Part shown: positions 16,295 to 26,130 of the stretch, in pieces
Layout of the letters: the number at the start of each line of letters is the position of its first letter
Numbering within the stretch: position 1 is the first letter of the stretch
NCBI GenBank assembly: GCA_021323735.1
Contig: JAJPKM010000035.1
Location: 62,001 to 126,000 of the forward strand
Direction: 5' to 3'
Source: Gammaproteobacteria bacterium
Lineage (GTDB): Bacteria; Pseudomonadota; Gammaproteobacteria; Steroidobacterales; Steroidobacteraceae
DNA length: 64,000 nt
Position numbers and translations under genes: made by a program
Notes under the pieces: model-generated
Told to the model about the DNA's origin: nothing
What the model saw: only the letters and a program-made list of their open reading frames with translations
Database searches by the model: none

Positions 16295-17914
16295 GTGACG
16301 CCGAACAATCTAGGACTACAGGTCGCCGAAGAGCGCGGCCCCGATCATTCCCTGTCGCGCCTCCCGGCGGCGCGCACCGCCTTCGTCGGCCGCACCTTGC
16401 GCGGACCCGTCAACCTTCCTACCCTCATCAAGAGTTTCGCGGAATTCCAGCACGGATTTGGCGGCTTGTGGCAGCCCAGTCTATTGGGCTATGCCGTCGA
16501 GCAATTCTTCGACAACGGCGGCCGCGAGGCCTTCATCGTCCGCGTCGTCAACGGCGCCCGGTCGGTCACCTTGAGCCTGAAGGCCGGAACCTCGGCGCTG
16601 CGGCTGCAAGCTTTGCGCCCCGGTACCCGCGAGTTCCTAAGGGCCAGCGTCGACTTCGACAACATTCCCGCCGATCAGACGGGGTTATTCAACCTGACCG
16701 TGCAACGCGTTCGCGCTCAGGGTACCGCCCAGGTCGAAGACCAGGAGATTTTCCATCGGCTGTCCGTGCTGCCCGCCGATGAGCGCTATGTGCCCAACGC
16801 CATCGCGAAGTCGGAACTGATCCGGCTCAAAGGGGCCGTGCCGCCGCAGCGCCCCGATAGAACCTTGGATCCTGCCAGCGGACTGGCCACTGCCTACGTC
16901 ACCTCGGACTCCGACGGCGACGACGGAGCACCCCTCACCGACTATGACCTGATCGGTTCGAGCCTGGATCACAGCGGCGTGTTCGCGCTGGATCACGTGG
17001 ACTCATTCAATTTTCTGTGCATCCCGCCACTGACGCGCGACCAGGACGTGGGACCAAGCGCCTTGCTGGTAGCCGCTCGCTATTGCAAGCAGCGCCGCGC
17101 CCTGTTGATCGTCGATCCGCCGTCCGCGTGGCAGACGGCGGATGATGCCTTGGCGGGTTTGCGCGGGTGGAATTTCTCCGATGAAAATGCGCTGATGTAC
17201 TTTCCCCGTGTGTTGGCGCACGACAAACTGCGAGGCCATTTCGAGTCATTCGCGCCCTGCGGCGCGGTGGCGGGCATGCTGGCACGTTCGGATGAGACAT
17301 TTCCGGTGTGGCTGCCGACGGATCGCGAAGAGCCAATCTTGCGTCCCGGCTTCAGGCCGGCATGCCTGGTCAGCGACGACCGGCGCATCAGGCTTGCGGG
17401 TCTGGGCGTCAATACTCTGCAGGCCCTCCGCTCGCCCGCCCCGTTGAGCTTGCGGCCGCGTACCTTGGCCGTGGGCAATACCGCGAATGCCGATTGGCGC
17501 TACTTGTCCGCGCGCCGGCTGGCGCTGTTCATACTCAACAGCATCGAGCAGGGTACTCGCTGGATCGCCGATGCCGGCTCGGCGGCCGCGGTGGCCGAGA
17601 CATTGACCGCTCAAGTGCGCACATTCTTCGAGGGCTTGTACGCCGCCGGAACATTCGGCTCACGTCACCTGGAGGATGCGTTTTTCGTCATTTGCGACGC
17701 GCGGGTCAACAGCTCTTGGACCCAAGGTTGCGGCGAGGTGCAGTTCTTGATCGGCTTTGCCGCCAGCCGCGAACATGAATTTCATTGTTTTCGCTTTTCG
17801 CGTTCCACAGCCGGTGTCAGGATTCAGCCGGTGAGCTTGAATCGGCTCAACTTTTCGCCCTACAGCCCCGCGGAACTCGAATGGGTCGACCGGATCGCCA
17901 GGAGCCTTTCTTAG
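16295..17914 (+). CDS. Phage-type contractile tail sheath protein, isolated
   Basis: A 539-residue protein with the features of phage tail sheath subunits. The N-terminal portion has TAFVGRTLRGPVNLPTLIKS, FGGLWQ and FFDNGGREAFIVRVVNGA. The C-terminal portion has LGVNTLQALR, RTLAVGN, WRYLSARRLALFILNSIEQGTRW and DAFFVICDARVNSS. These segments match the two conserved sheath domains that form the contractile jacket of myophages, R-type pyocins and related injection systems. No tube, baseplate, spike, tape-measure or ATPase gene is nearby, and the flanks are chromosomal genes. Start is GTG 16295, without a clear Shine-Dalgarno, six bases after the short frame. What a sheath would do alone is unknown. 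Confidence 0.82.
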   Translation: MTPNNLGLQVAEERGPDHSLSRLPAARTAFVGRTLRGPVNLPTLIKSFAEFQHGFGGLWQPSLLGYAVEQFFDNGGREAFIVRVVNGARSVTLSLKAGTSALRLQALRPGTREFLRASVDFDNIPADQTGLFNLTVQRVRAQGTAQVEDQEIFHRLSVLPADERYVPNAIAKSELIRLKGAVPPQRPDRTLDPASGLATAYVTSDSDGDDGAPLTDYDLIGSSLDHSGVFALDHVDSFNFLCIPPLTRDQDVGPSALLVAARYCKQRRALLIVDPPSAWQTADDALAGLRGWNFSDENALMYFPRVLAHDKLRGHFESFAPCGAVAGMLARSDETFPVWLPTDREEPILRPGFRPACLVSDDRRIRLAGLGVNTLQALRSPAPLSLRPRTLAVGNTANADWRYLSARRLALFILNSIEQGTRWIADAGSAAAVAETLTAQVRTFFEGLYAAGTFGSRHLEDAFFVICDARVNSSWTQGCGEVQFLIGFAASREHEFHCFRFSRSTAGVRIQPVSLNRLNFSPYSPAELEWVDRIARSLS

Positions 17915-17946
17915 GACGGTGCTAGAGGCTATTGAATCGGGTTCGA

Positions 17947-19977
17947 CTAACGAGTTTCGGTCGGTTTGCCGGTTGCCGCCGGCAGCGATTTGAAAAACGG
18001 ATCCAGCATGAATTGGCTCCACAGCGCGCCGAAGACGGAAAGGTGATTGCCGTCCGAATACAAGGCGTGTCCACTCTCTGAAATTAGGCATGGTGTTTTG
18101 TTGGGGCAAAATATCTCCGCCGGATCGATGAAGAAAACGCCCGGAGATCCAACGTACTCCCCGAACAGCGTAGCCGCCGCATGGCGCCGTTCCTCGACGT
18201 CCTCGAAAGGACGTCTCAGCAGTAAAGGGTCTCTGCCGAAGGCGATCGCCTTGGTCAAGGCTGATGGAACATCGATGAGCTGCGGAGGAACTTGTTCGAC
18301 TATCCAGACCTCAACACCGAGACTCCGAAACCGGTTTAGCGTTTCGCGCAACGCAAACCGGAAGGCTTCCGCACCCTTAAGCCGGCCGTCCACCGTGTCG
18401 AAAGAGATCGTGAGGTCTTGCTTTGTTTCGTTGCCTCTTGGATCCCAGCCATCGATATAGCTGTCCCAACGGCTCGCCAACAGGACATGTTTTATGCCAT
18501 TGCGCCGAACGAGGTCGAACACCGTATCCGCAATTCGCAGGCAGGGATGGTCATCCGGCGTATGCCGTATGGGAGCGGCGCCGATTAATGCCGGGCAGCG
18601 ACTGTAACCGACATACCATCCTGGCATATTGAAAGCCTTCGCGCGCGCATCAACCGCAGGTTCCAGTGCAGCGGCATGACTGTCCCCCCACAGTAGGAAA
18701 CTCGGAGCGAGGGTGCCCAGGGCGCCGATACGGCAAATCGTCCGATCATTCAATTGGTCGGGAGCCGGCATACACCGGTTCCAATCCCATGTATCGTGCG
18801 CTCCCGATGCATATTGCAGCGCGGGACTCGAGAATCGGGATGGGAGGCCGCCGGCGTTGACGCCGATGATCCCAATTGCACCAATGCTTAAAAGCCCAAT
18901 GGCCGAACGATTGAAAACCGTCTTTCTGCCCGGCATCCATGCCCCTGCACGAATGGGCAACTCGACCAGGCGGTAGGAAAGGGCGGAAATGGAAAAGGTC
19001 GCCGCAAGGGCCACGACGACCGCACTGACGCTCAGCTCACGATCAAAGAAATATCTGGAAAAGGCCAGAACGGGCCAATGGTATAGATAGAGTCCGTACG
19101 AAATGAGGCCAACCGCAACCAGAGGACGAGCCGACAGGCAGCGGCCAATGAACGTCGAGCTGCTGACATTGGTCCAAATGAGCAGCGCGGTGGAGATGCA
19201 TGGCAGGGCGGCGGCGAGTCCGGGAAAAGGGGTGCTTCGGTCATAGTACGCAAAGCTCAGTCCAAGGCCCAGCGCGGCCAACACTGCAAGTACTTCCGCG
19301 GCTGCACGCGGCAGCCTTATCCGCGCCAATACAAGCGCAGTTAGTGAACCCAACAGAAGCTCCCAAGCTCTTGGGGGCAAGAGGTAGAAAGCGTCATCGC
19401 TGTCGACCTGCATGAGAACTAGGCTAAGAGCGAAGGACGCAGCGCAGATGATGCCGACGGCAAAGCAGATAAACGCGCGGTTGCCCCCGGCAGCCTTGTG
19501 TGCCGCGTATAGGACCGGAGGGAAAATCAGGTAGAACTGCTCTTCGACGGCAAGCGACCAGGTATGCAGCAACGGCTTCGTAGCGGCCGGCGCGGCGAAA
19601 TATCCGGCGGAGTCTGCAAAAACCACATTCGAGTAAAAAAAGGCCGCGCCCTTGAGGGACTTCGAGAATTCCCTGAAATCTTGAGGAACGAGCAGAACGA
19701 TCGCCGCCATCGTACAAATGGCGCCGGTGATGAAGAGCGCTGGAATGATGCGCCGGCATCTTCGCTCATAGAACTCAGCGAACGACAATATGCCTCGCCT
19801 CAATTTGGCTTCGATAATACCGGTGATCAGAAAGCCCGACAGCACGAAGAAGACATCGACACCCACGTAACCGCCGCTGACATGCAAGAAGTTGTAATGG
19901 AATAGAATTACGCTCAGTACGGCAACCGCGCGCAGGCCGTCGATGAATGGGTAATATCCGCGATCCGACTCGCTCAA
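17947..19977 (-). CDS. Acyltransferase-3 / SGNH-hydrolase fusion (O-acetyltransferase, OafA type)
   Basis: Membrane O-acyltransferase with about ten hydrophobic spans (residues 10-370 from the start used) opening with YYPFIDGLRAVAVLSVILFHY and SGGYVGVDVFFVLSGFLIT, the acyltransferase-3 signature. The C-terminal periplasmic SGNH domain carries GDSHAAAL and DGNHLS, supplying the catalytic Ser and Asp/His. Relatives acetylate LPS O-antigen or other surface glycans. The start is uncertain: TTG 19977 gives a normal N-terminus of 676 aa. The open frame continues upstream to 20262 into the patatin gene with unlikely sequence. GC is slightly lower than in neighbours, which may hint at transfer. Confidence 0.85.
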   Translation of the reverse strand: MSESDRGYYPFIDGLRAVAVLSVILFHYNFLHVSGGYVGVDVFFVLSGFLITGIIEAKLRRGILSFAEFYERRCRRIIPALFITGAICTMAAIVLLVPQDFREFSKSLKGAAFFYSNVVFADSAGYFAAPAATKPLLHTWSLAVEEQFYLIFPPVLYAAHKAAGGNRAFICFAVGIICAASFALSLVLMQVDSDDAFYLLPPRAWELLLGSLTALVLARIRLPRAAAEVLAVLAALGLGLSFAYYDRSTPFPGLAAALPCISTALLIWTNVSSSTFIGRCLSARPLVAVGLISYGLYLYHWPVLAFSRYFFDRELSVSAVVVALAATFSISALSYRLVELPIRAGAWMPGRKTVFNRSAIGLLSIGAIGIIGVNAGGLPSRFSSPALQYASGAHDTWDWNRCMPAPDQLNDRTICRIGALGTLAPSFLLWGDSHAAALEPAVDARAKAFNMPGWYVGYSRCPALIGAAPIRHTPDDHPCLRIADTVFDLVRRNGIKHVLLASRWDSYIDGWDPRGNETKQDLTISFDTVDGRLKGAEAFRFALRETLNRFRSLGVEVWIVEQVPPQLIDVPSALTKAIAFGRDPLLLRRPFEDVEERRHAAATLFGEYVGSPGVFFIDPAEIFCPNKTPCLISESGHALYSDGNHLSVFGALWSQFMLDPFFKSLPAATGKPTETR

Positions 19978-20176
19978 AGCAGAAGGACGCCCATTGCAAA
20001 GCGGTAAATACCCTGTGTCCCTTGATGGGTGTCGAGCCTGATATGGTGCAATGTGCAGCTGACCAAGGTATCCGTCCTGAGCGCGGCTCTTTGCCACCCC
20101 GCCATGATAAGCCAACCAGGCTTTCCCAAAAGTGCCTGATTGAAAACCTCGATGGGATAGGTCGTGAGGAGGCCCG

Positions 20177-21958
20177 CTAGCGGACGGCCATCGACGCGGC
20201 AATCTTCCTTTCCAGTTCAAGCGCCGCCAAGTTGGCCCTGGGGGCCGGGAGCGCGGGCGCAATCAGGCGCGGTATCGCCGGCAGCTCATCCAGCGCCATG
20301 CGCGCATAGTCGTAGCCGGCCTGAATCGCTCGATCGAAGGCCTGCCAGTTCAGCAGATCGATATTCGGCAGCGGCGGTTTCAGCAAGACGTCGGCCAATT
20401 CGCGCTGCGCCCGCTCGCTTGCCGTGCTGTTCACCATGCCCGCGTGCATCAGAACCTGGAAGATATTGACGCGCCGCTCGCCGAAGGTTCGATCCGCCCC
20501 AACATCGCAACCGATGACGAAACCCGGAGTGTGGCCTTGCATGACATCGACCGGCAGATTGTTGATGGCGGCGCCATCCACCAGCACGCCGTCTTCCTGG
20601 AATACCGGCGGCATGACGCCCGGAATCGCCACCGAGGCGCGCAGTGCGTGCGCAACGCTGCCGGTGCGATGTTCGTACAAACGACCCGTGGTTAGATTGG
20701 CGCTGACGCAGAAGTAGGGAAGGCGCAGGTCCTCGATCCGTGCATCGCCATATTCGCGTTCCAACAGGCGCGACACCTTTTTCCCGCGTGTCAGGGCGAG
20801 CAGGGGAAGGGTGTAGTCGTTGACCGGATTGGTGTCCACGAAGCTCCTGCGATAGCGCTGCTGCATCTCCGTATCGCTCCACCCCATCGCCACGCCGGCG
20901 GCGATAATGGAGCCGATGCTGGCACCACCCAGAAAATCCAGGGGCACGTGCGCTTCGCGCAAAGCGCGGATCAGGCCCAAATGAGCGAATCCCCGCGCAC
21001 CCCCGCCCGACAGCACCAGGCCGACCCCCCGGCGCATCAACAGCCGCGCGAGTCTGCCGTAGTCGGCGGGCTCGGCGATATGATGATGCTGGGTGACGGC
21101 AAGGCTCTTGAGCCACGGAGCCGCCGCGCCCGGTTGGATTTTCCCCACGTGCAGCAAGGCAAGCTCAACGCGGGCGCCGCGTGCCGCGGCGGCCTCCGCG
21201 ATGCCGGCCGGCCAAGGATCGATGCGACCCTGCGCCGGCGCTGCCATGAGTATGACATCGGCTTGACGGCAGCACTGGCGTGTCCAGCCCGATGCGACCC
21301 AATTCGCGACGTATACCACGTAATCGTTCAATTGCTCGATCTGGTTGAACCAGGTGGATGTGTGCGTGGTGGCGCGCGCATCCCACACCAGCTCCGTGCG
21401 ACCGCTCTTGCCCAGCTCATCGACCAGACGCGCGGCAAAATCAGCCGCATCGACCTCGATGCTGTTGGGTACGATGGCAAAAATGTGTGCCCGCTTCGGT
21501 TTATACCCGAAGGCATTGCTGTGCCTCAGCCGCCGGGCGCACAGGCGGGCCAGCGCCAACGAAAACTGCGTGGACCGCGCCGCGATGCGATCCAGCTCGG
21601 CGTTGGGCACCAACAACAGCTCGCTGTCGCGCAACGCTATGACCGTGGCGCTGCGCGGGGTGCCCAGCAGCCAGCCGGCCTCTCCCACCAGTTCGCCGCC
21701 CTCGATCTCGGCGATGAGGCCGGTCCTCGTGGGTGTCTTGATGCCTAGCCGGCCGCTGGCAAGCAGATATACTCCATCCGGATCCGAACCCGCTTCGAAC
21801 AGCAGGTGTCCGGCGGGTAGCGAGAAATGCAAGGCTCCCGCCGCCAGCGCCTCGAGCGTGCCCGGGTCGACGCCTGCCAGGTCGGTGCAATTGAGCAGCC
21901 AATCGATGGCGCGGTGCATTTCGTGTGCGGCGCTCGATTGTTCTTCATCCAATGCCAT
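20177..21958 (-). CDS. Patatin-like phospholipase with cyclic-nucleotide-binding domain (NTE family)
   Basis: From ATG 21958 it is 593 residues. A cNMP-binding-like domain fills about 15-150 (FSLPAGHLLFEAGSDPDGVY, LVGEAGWLLGTPRSATVIAL). A Rossmann-like central region follows. The patatin domain begins at about 315 with the oxyanion loop GGGARGFAHLG. The nucleophile elbow GASIG carries Ser347 and the second member of the dyad lies in VDGAAINN. This layout is that of RssA/NTE-type serine lipases that hydrolyse phospholipids or lysophospholipids. An upstream in-frame start at 22024 would overlap the divergent hydrolase gene. Confidence 0.9.
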   Translation of the reverse strand: MALDEEQSSAAHEMHRAIDWLLNCTDLAGVDPGTLEALAAGALHFSLPAGHLLFEAGSDPDGVYLLASGRLGIKTPTRTGLIAEIEGGELVGEAGWLLGTPRSATVIALRDSELLLVPNAELDRIAARSTQFSLALARLCARRLRHSNAFGYKPKRAHIFAIVPNSIEVDAADFAARLVDELGKSGRTELVWDARATTHTSTWFNQIEQLNDYVVYVANWVASGWTRQCCRQADVILMAAPAQGRIDPWPAGIAEAAAARGARVELALLHVGKIQPGAAAPWLKSLAVTQHHHIAEPADYGRLARLLMRRGVGLVLSGGGARGFAHLGLIRALREAHVPLDFLGGASIGSIIAAGVAMGWSDTEMQQRYRRSFVDTNPVNDYTLPLLALTRGKKVSRLLEREYGDARIEDLRLPYFCVSANLTTGRLYEHRTGSVAHALRASVAIPGVMPPVFQEDGVLVDGAAINNLPVDVMQGHTPGFVIGCDVGADRTFGERRVNIFQVLMHAGMVNSTASERAQRELADVLLKPPLPNIDLLNWQAFDRAIQAGYDYARMALDELPAIPRLIAPALPAPRANLAALELERKIAASMAVR

Positions 21959-21988
21959 GCGTCTGTAACGGCCGCCGAGGGGTGTTTC

Positions 21989-22513
21989 TTGAGTCAAACC
22001 GTCAATACTGTGGTGTTTTCGCACGGCAAGGAGAGCGGCCCCTGGGGAAGCAAGATCTTAGGAATGGCGGCCGTGGTCCGCGATCTGAATCTGGGCGTCG
22101 AATCGGTGGACTACCGCGGCATGGACGATCCGCGACTGCGGGTGGAAAAGCTGCTCAAATCCGCGCGGGAACTCCCAGGACCGCTGGTCCTCGTAGGCTC
22201 CAGCATGGGTGGCCATGTGGCTGCCTCCGCCGCCGCCCCGTTAGGCGCGCGCGCCCTGTTTCTCCTGGCGCCGGCGTTCTACATGCCCGGCTTTGAGCAA
22301 TACACACCGCAGGATGTCCGTGTGCCCACCGCCATCGTGCACGGCTGGCGCGACGACATCGTCCCGGTTGAAAACAGCATCCGCTGGTCGCGGGAGCATG
22401 GGGCAGCGCTTCACGTACTCGATTCCGATCATCGATTGGAAGATCAGATCGGCAATATCTGCGCTCTGCTGCGGGATTTTTTGGCGGCGCTAGTCCCTAC
22501 TTCGGGGGTCTGA
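21989..22513 (+). CDS. Small alpha/beta hydrolase
   Basis: TTG start at 21989 preceded by GAGGGG gives 174 residues. The fold is recognisable from the strand NTVVFSHGKESGPWGSK, the nucleophile elbow GSSMGG, an acid in VHGWRDDIVP and a late His in DSDHRLED. Relatives are YqiA/RsbQ-size esterases of unknown substrate. It is divergent from the patatin gene with about 30 bp between starts. It overlaps the convergent DUF2059-like gene by 17 nt at its 3' end. An upstream extension to ATG 21827 would run antisense through the patatin gene and is not credible. Confidence 0.78.
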   Translation: MSQTVNTVVFSHGKESGPWGSKILGMAAVVRDLNLGVESVDYRGMDDPRLRVEKLLKSARELPGPLVLVGSSMGGHVAASAAAPLGARALFLLAPAFYMPGFEQYTPQDVRVPTAIVHGWRDDIVPVENSIRWSREHGAALHVLDSDHRLEDQIGNICALLRDFLAALVPTSGV

Positions 22514-23384
22514 CCGCAGCCGGCGGCTCGTGGTCCGCGCCCTCGTTCAAGAGTTGCGCCATGGCCATTTCTCGCAGGCTCTCGCCCAATTGCTCGCCGC
22601 AGCGCCTGCCCATGGCATAGAAGCCCGCACCCAGAGAGGCTAGGTACGCGGAGATATACTGCTTGCCGGGCGATGATTGCAGAAATGACAGCACGTGCTT
22701 CAAGTCGGCATCGCTCAAGTCGCGATAGCCGTAGGCCATGTAGCGGCGCATGGGCTCGCGCATGCCGTCTTCCAGAGACTGACGGCTGGCCTCCCCGGAT
22801 CTCCGGGCACGCTCTTCGACGGGCTTAGGATCCATACCGGATCCGACGGCCGTTCCCGAGGCCACCGCCGTGCCCATGGTGAGCAGAATCTGTACCGTGG
22901 ATTCGGAGGAGCGCTCGGCACGCTCCAGCTTCTCGACAAGCGCATCGCGCTGAGCCGTGGACGGTGCGGCGATGTCGCCATTCATGATCTTGTCGGTTTG
23001 CTCATCGCTGAGCGCTGCGAGGGCGAGATCGGCGGCGACCCAGCGCTTGCCGGCATCACTGCTGAGAAATACCTCGGCCTTGCGTACCGTGTCGGCGTCG
23101 AGATTTGCCGCGAAAGCGCTCAGGGCCGGCGCTTCGAATACATCGATGCGAAAGGCCCGGATCGCGGCCACGTTCACCGCGTCCAACTGCTTGTCGGATA
23201 GCGGCGTCGAGGTATTGCCCTGAAACAGCTTGCGAATATGGCCCGGCATCGAGCCCAGGGACGCCCGCACTTGCTCGCGGATGGCGGCTGCCTGGTAGAC
23301 CTGAGCGGCGGTGTCGATGTCGACCGGTGCGATCGCCGCATGCGCCGTCGTAGCCGCACACAAGAGGAATGCAAAGCGAAACAT
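22497..23384 (-). CDS. Exported DUF2059-like protein
   Basis: A 295-residue protein with a signal peptide (MFRFAFLLCAATTAHA) and a helical body. Two segments resemble DUF2059 repeats: LSAFAANLDADTVRKAEVFLSSDAGKRW in pieces, and YRDLSDADLKHVLSFLQSSPGKQYI. The pattern of Leu-x-Phe-x-x-Ser-x-x-Gly-x is typical of that family, whose role is unknown. The start at 23384 puts the signal peptide first; five more codons upstream (23399) are possible. Predicted periplasmic. Family assignment is moderate. Confidence 0.7.
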   Translation of the reverse strand: MFRFAFLLCAATTAHAAIAPVDIDTAAQVYQAAAIREQVRASLGSMPGHIRKLFQGNTSTPLSDKQLDAVNVAAIRAFRIDVFEAPALSAFAANLDADTVRKAEVFLSSDAGKRWVAADLALAALSDEQTDKIMNGDIAAPSTAQRDALVEKLERAERSSESTVQILLTMGTAVASGTAVGSGMDPKPVEERARRSGEASRQSLEDGMREPMRRYMAYGYRDLSDADLKHVLSFLQSSPGKQYISAYLASLGAGFYAMGRRCGEQLGESLREMAMAQLLNEGADHEPPAAVRPPK

Positions 23385-23435
23385 CTGCGTATTGTACACT
23401 CAACCTCCTCATTGGCCGGCATTTACTAGGAGCCT

Positions 23436-23651
23436 ATGCGTTACGTAAAGTATTCGACCATGGCGCTGGCCGTTTTGTTCACCGCAAGTTGTTCTTCCCA
23501 GGAACCGCCGCCTGCCGACAAGAAGGCCTTGGAGGACTTGACCCGCCCCGTGGAGCGCGCACGCGAGGTGCAGAAGGTAGTCGACGATGGTGCGGAAAGA
23601 GCCCACAAAGAGATCGACGCCCAAGAGCGCGGCGATAAACCCAGCCCATAG
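23436..23651 (+). CDS. Small lipoprotein of unknown function
   Basis: A 71-residue protein with an N-terminal hydrophobic stretch ending TASC (Cys19), which looks like a lipobox although the -3 residue is Thr. The rest is a charged helix (KKALEDLTRPVERAREVQKV). It is six bases upstream of plsB on the same strand, so co-transcribed. Possibly a membrane-linked accessory, but nothing in the sequence states a function. Confidence 0.65.
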   Translation: MRYVKYSTMALAVLFTASCSSQEPPPADKKALEDLTRPVERAREVQKVVDDGAERAHKEIDAQERGDKPSP

Positions 23652-23657
23652 CCTGCC

Positions 23658-26129
23658 ATGAATCCGTTTGCCGGCTTGAGCCGGGCGTGGCGCTTCAGTC
23701 TGCGGAAGGTCTTGGGCTTGTGGGTGCGCGCCACCATCAAGCCCGACGATGCACTCGCGGCGATCGATGGGCGGCCGCGGCCGGTGTGCTACGTGCTGGA
23801 ACGCGAGAGCCAAACGGACTTCGCGGTACTCAGCGCCGTGTGCGCCGCGCGCAATCTGCCGCGACCGGCGCGACGTTTGATGGTGGGCGGGGTGCGCGCT
23901 CACCGTGCCTATTTCGAGATGATGCGTCGTCCCAGTCTGTTCCGCATCCGCAATGCGGCGCGCGCGCAGCGCTACCTGGTGCAGCTCGTCGCCGCCGCCG
24001 CCGCCCATCCCCAGTTCGACGTCGATCTGGTGCCCGTGGCAATTTTCTGGGGCCGCGCGCCGCACAAGGAAGTGAGTTGGTGGCGCCTGCTGTTTTCCGA
24101 GGATTGGATCCTGGTCGGGCGCTTCCGCAAATTATTGAGCGTGATATTCAACGGACGTAATACCTTGGTGTATTTCGGCGATCCCATCCGGCTGCGCGAT
24201 GCCATGGAACAAGGGCTGAGCGAGCCGCGCAGCGTACGGCGGATACTGCGCTCGCTGCGCATGGTGCTGCGCGCGCAGCGCGCCTCGAGCATCGGACCGG
24301 ACTTGTCGCATCGGCGCACCATGGTGCTGCAGATACTCAAGACTCAAGCGGTACGCCGGGCGGTGCGCAACGAAATGCAGGCGCGGCAGCTGCAGCGCCG
24401 CGAGACTCTGCGGCTGGCGCGCAAGTACGCCGTGGAAATCGCCGCTAACTATTCGCAGCCCATGGTCACGTTCATCGCCGGGATTTTGGGCAGGGTGTGG
24501 AATTCATTGTACGACGGCGTGGAGTTCGCGCACATCGAGAACTTGAGCGGCGTCGCCGATGGGGCGGAAGTCATTTACGTGCCCTGCCACCGCAGCCACA
24601 TGGACTATCTGCTGCTGTCGTACATCATTTACCGCAAGGGCTTCGCCGTGCCGCACGTCGCCGCCGGCGTGAATTTGAACATGCCCGTCATCGGACGTTT
24701 CATGCGCAAGTGCGGCGCATTCTTCCTGCGCCGCAGCTTCAAGGGTGATGCGCTCTACCCGGTGGTGTTTGCCAAGTACTTGGGATTCATGATGGCACGC
24801 GGTCATCCTCTGGAATATTTCATCGAAGGTGGGCGCAGCCGCACCGGCCGGCTGCTCTCGCCGCGCACCGGCATGCTGTCGATGACGGTACGCAGCTACT
24901 TGCGCGATCCGAAGCGTCCGGTGATGTTCATGCCGGTGTACTTCGGTTACGAACGCATCGTGGAAGGCAGGACCTACATCGGCGAATTGTCCGGACGGCC
25001 GAAGCAGAAGGAAAGCGTTTTCATGCTGCTCAGGTCGATCGTGTCGGTGTTGCGCAGCAAATTCGGCAAGGTGCACGTGAATTTGGGCCGGCCCATCGCG
25101 CTCGACGATCTGCTGCGGAAACACCATCCGAACTGGCGCGCCGGTGCCGCCGAGGATGAGGATCCGCGCGCGGGCTGGATAGGGGATGCGATTTCGGATC
25201 TGGCGGTGCGTATCAACACCGAAATCAACGCGGCCGCTGCCGTGACGCCGATCAATCTGGTGGCCATGGCGATCCTGGCGACCCCGCGGCAGGCACTGCC
25301 GGAACTCGATCTCATCCGTCAGTTGGAGCTGTATCAGCGGCTGCTGCACGACGCGCCGTACTCGCCGCTGGTGACCGTGACTCCGGATAGCGGACAACAA
25401 ATGGTCGCCTACGCCGAAGCCTTCGGCCTATTGCAGCGGCAGAAGCATCCGCTCGGCGACATCATGCGGATGAGCGCCGAAAACGCCGTGCTCGCCACGT
25501 ACTACCGCAACAACATCCTGCATTTATTCGCCATGCCATCGCTCCTGGCCTGTGCCTTCGTGAGCAACGCCACGATGCGCACGACCGATATTCATCGGCT
25601 GGTGTGGCGCGTATACCCCTATATATCCGCCGAGTTGTTTCTGCGCTGGGAGGAAGCGGAGGTCGGTGCCGCGGCAGATGCGCTGCTCGACACCTTCTTG
25701 CGCCTGAACCTGCTGCAGGCGAATGAAAATCGCAGCGAATGGCGGCGGCCGCCGCCCACCTCCATCGACGCCATCCGGCTCTCGGTGCTCGCACAGGCCA
25801 CCATTCAAACCCTCGAACGCTACTACCTGGCGATCGCCTTGCTGTTGCAGGCGGGGAGCGGTGCGATCACCCCCGAGGCGCTCGAGGAACGCTGCCATCT
25901 GATGGCCCAGCGCATGACCGTGCTCTACGGGCTCAACTCACCCGAGTTCGTCGATCGGAGCCTGTTTCGCAACTTCATCGATCTGTTACGCCGGCGCAAC
26001 GTCATCCAAATGTCCGAGGATAAGAAGTTGCTGTTCGGCGAGCCCTTGCTGGGTGTTGCCGCCGACGCTCAGTGGGTGCTGTCCGAACAGATCAGGCACA
26101 GCATCCTGCAGGTGACGCTGGGTCAGTAA
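23658..26129 (+). CDS. plsB: Glycerol-3-phosphate 1-O-acyltransferase
   Basis: An 823-residue enzyme, close to the 807 of E. coli PlsB. It acylates position 1 of glycerol-3-phosphate, the first step of phospholipid synthesis, at the inner membrane. Acyltransferase block I is HRSHMD (311-316), with the catalytic His and Asp. Block III is FIEGGRSRTGR (389-398), binding glycerol-phosphate, and FMPVYFGYERI is block IV. The long N-terminal and C-terminal regions are those of PlsB rather than PlsC. It follows a small lipoprotein gene by 6 bp. Confidence 0.95.
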   Translation: MNPFAGLSRAWRFSLRKVLGLWVRATIKPDDALAAIDGRPRPVCYVLERESQTDFAVLSAVCAARNLPRPARRLMVGGVRAHRAYFEMMRRPSLFRIRNAARAQRYLVQLVAAAAAHPQFDVDLVPVAIFWGRAPHKEVSWWRLLFSEDWILVGRFRKLLSVIFNGRNTLVYFGDPIRLRDAMEQGLSEPRSVRRILRSLRMVLRAQRASSIGPDLSHRRTMVLQILKTQAVRRAVRNEMQARQLQRRETLRLARKYAVEIAANYSQPMVTFIAGILGRVWNSLYDGVEFAHIENLSGVADGAEVIYVPCHRSHMDYLLLSYIIYRKGFAVPHVAAGVNLNMPVIGRFMRKCGAFFLRRSFKGDALYPVVFAKYLGFMMARGHPLEYFIEGGRSRTGRLLSPRTGMLSMTVRSYLRDPKRPVMFMPVYFGYERIVEGRTYIGELSGRPKQKESVFMLLRSIVSVLRSKFGKVHVNLGRPIALDDLLRKHHPNWRAGAAEDEDPRAGWIGDAISDLAVRINTEINAAAAVTPINLVAMAILATPRQALPELDLIRQLELYQRLLHDAPYSPLVTVTPDSGQQMVAYAEAFGLLQRQKHPLGDIMRMSAENAVLATYYRNNILHLFAMPSLLACAFVSNATMRTTDIHRLVWRVYPYISAELFLRWEEAEVGAAADALLDTFLRLNLLQANENRSEWRRPPPTSIDAIRLSVLAQATIQTLERYYLAIALLLQAGSGAITPEALEERCHLMAQRMTVLYGLNSPEFVDRSLFRNFIDLLRRRNVIQMSEDKKLLFGEPLLGVAADAQWVLSEQIRHSILQVTLGQ

Positions 26130-26130
26130 C

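Noticed and set aside
16295..20177. Prophage region around the sheath gene
   Set aside because: No integrase, capsid, terminase, lysis or other tail genes are seen, and the neighbours are chromosomal enzymes.
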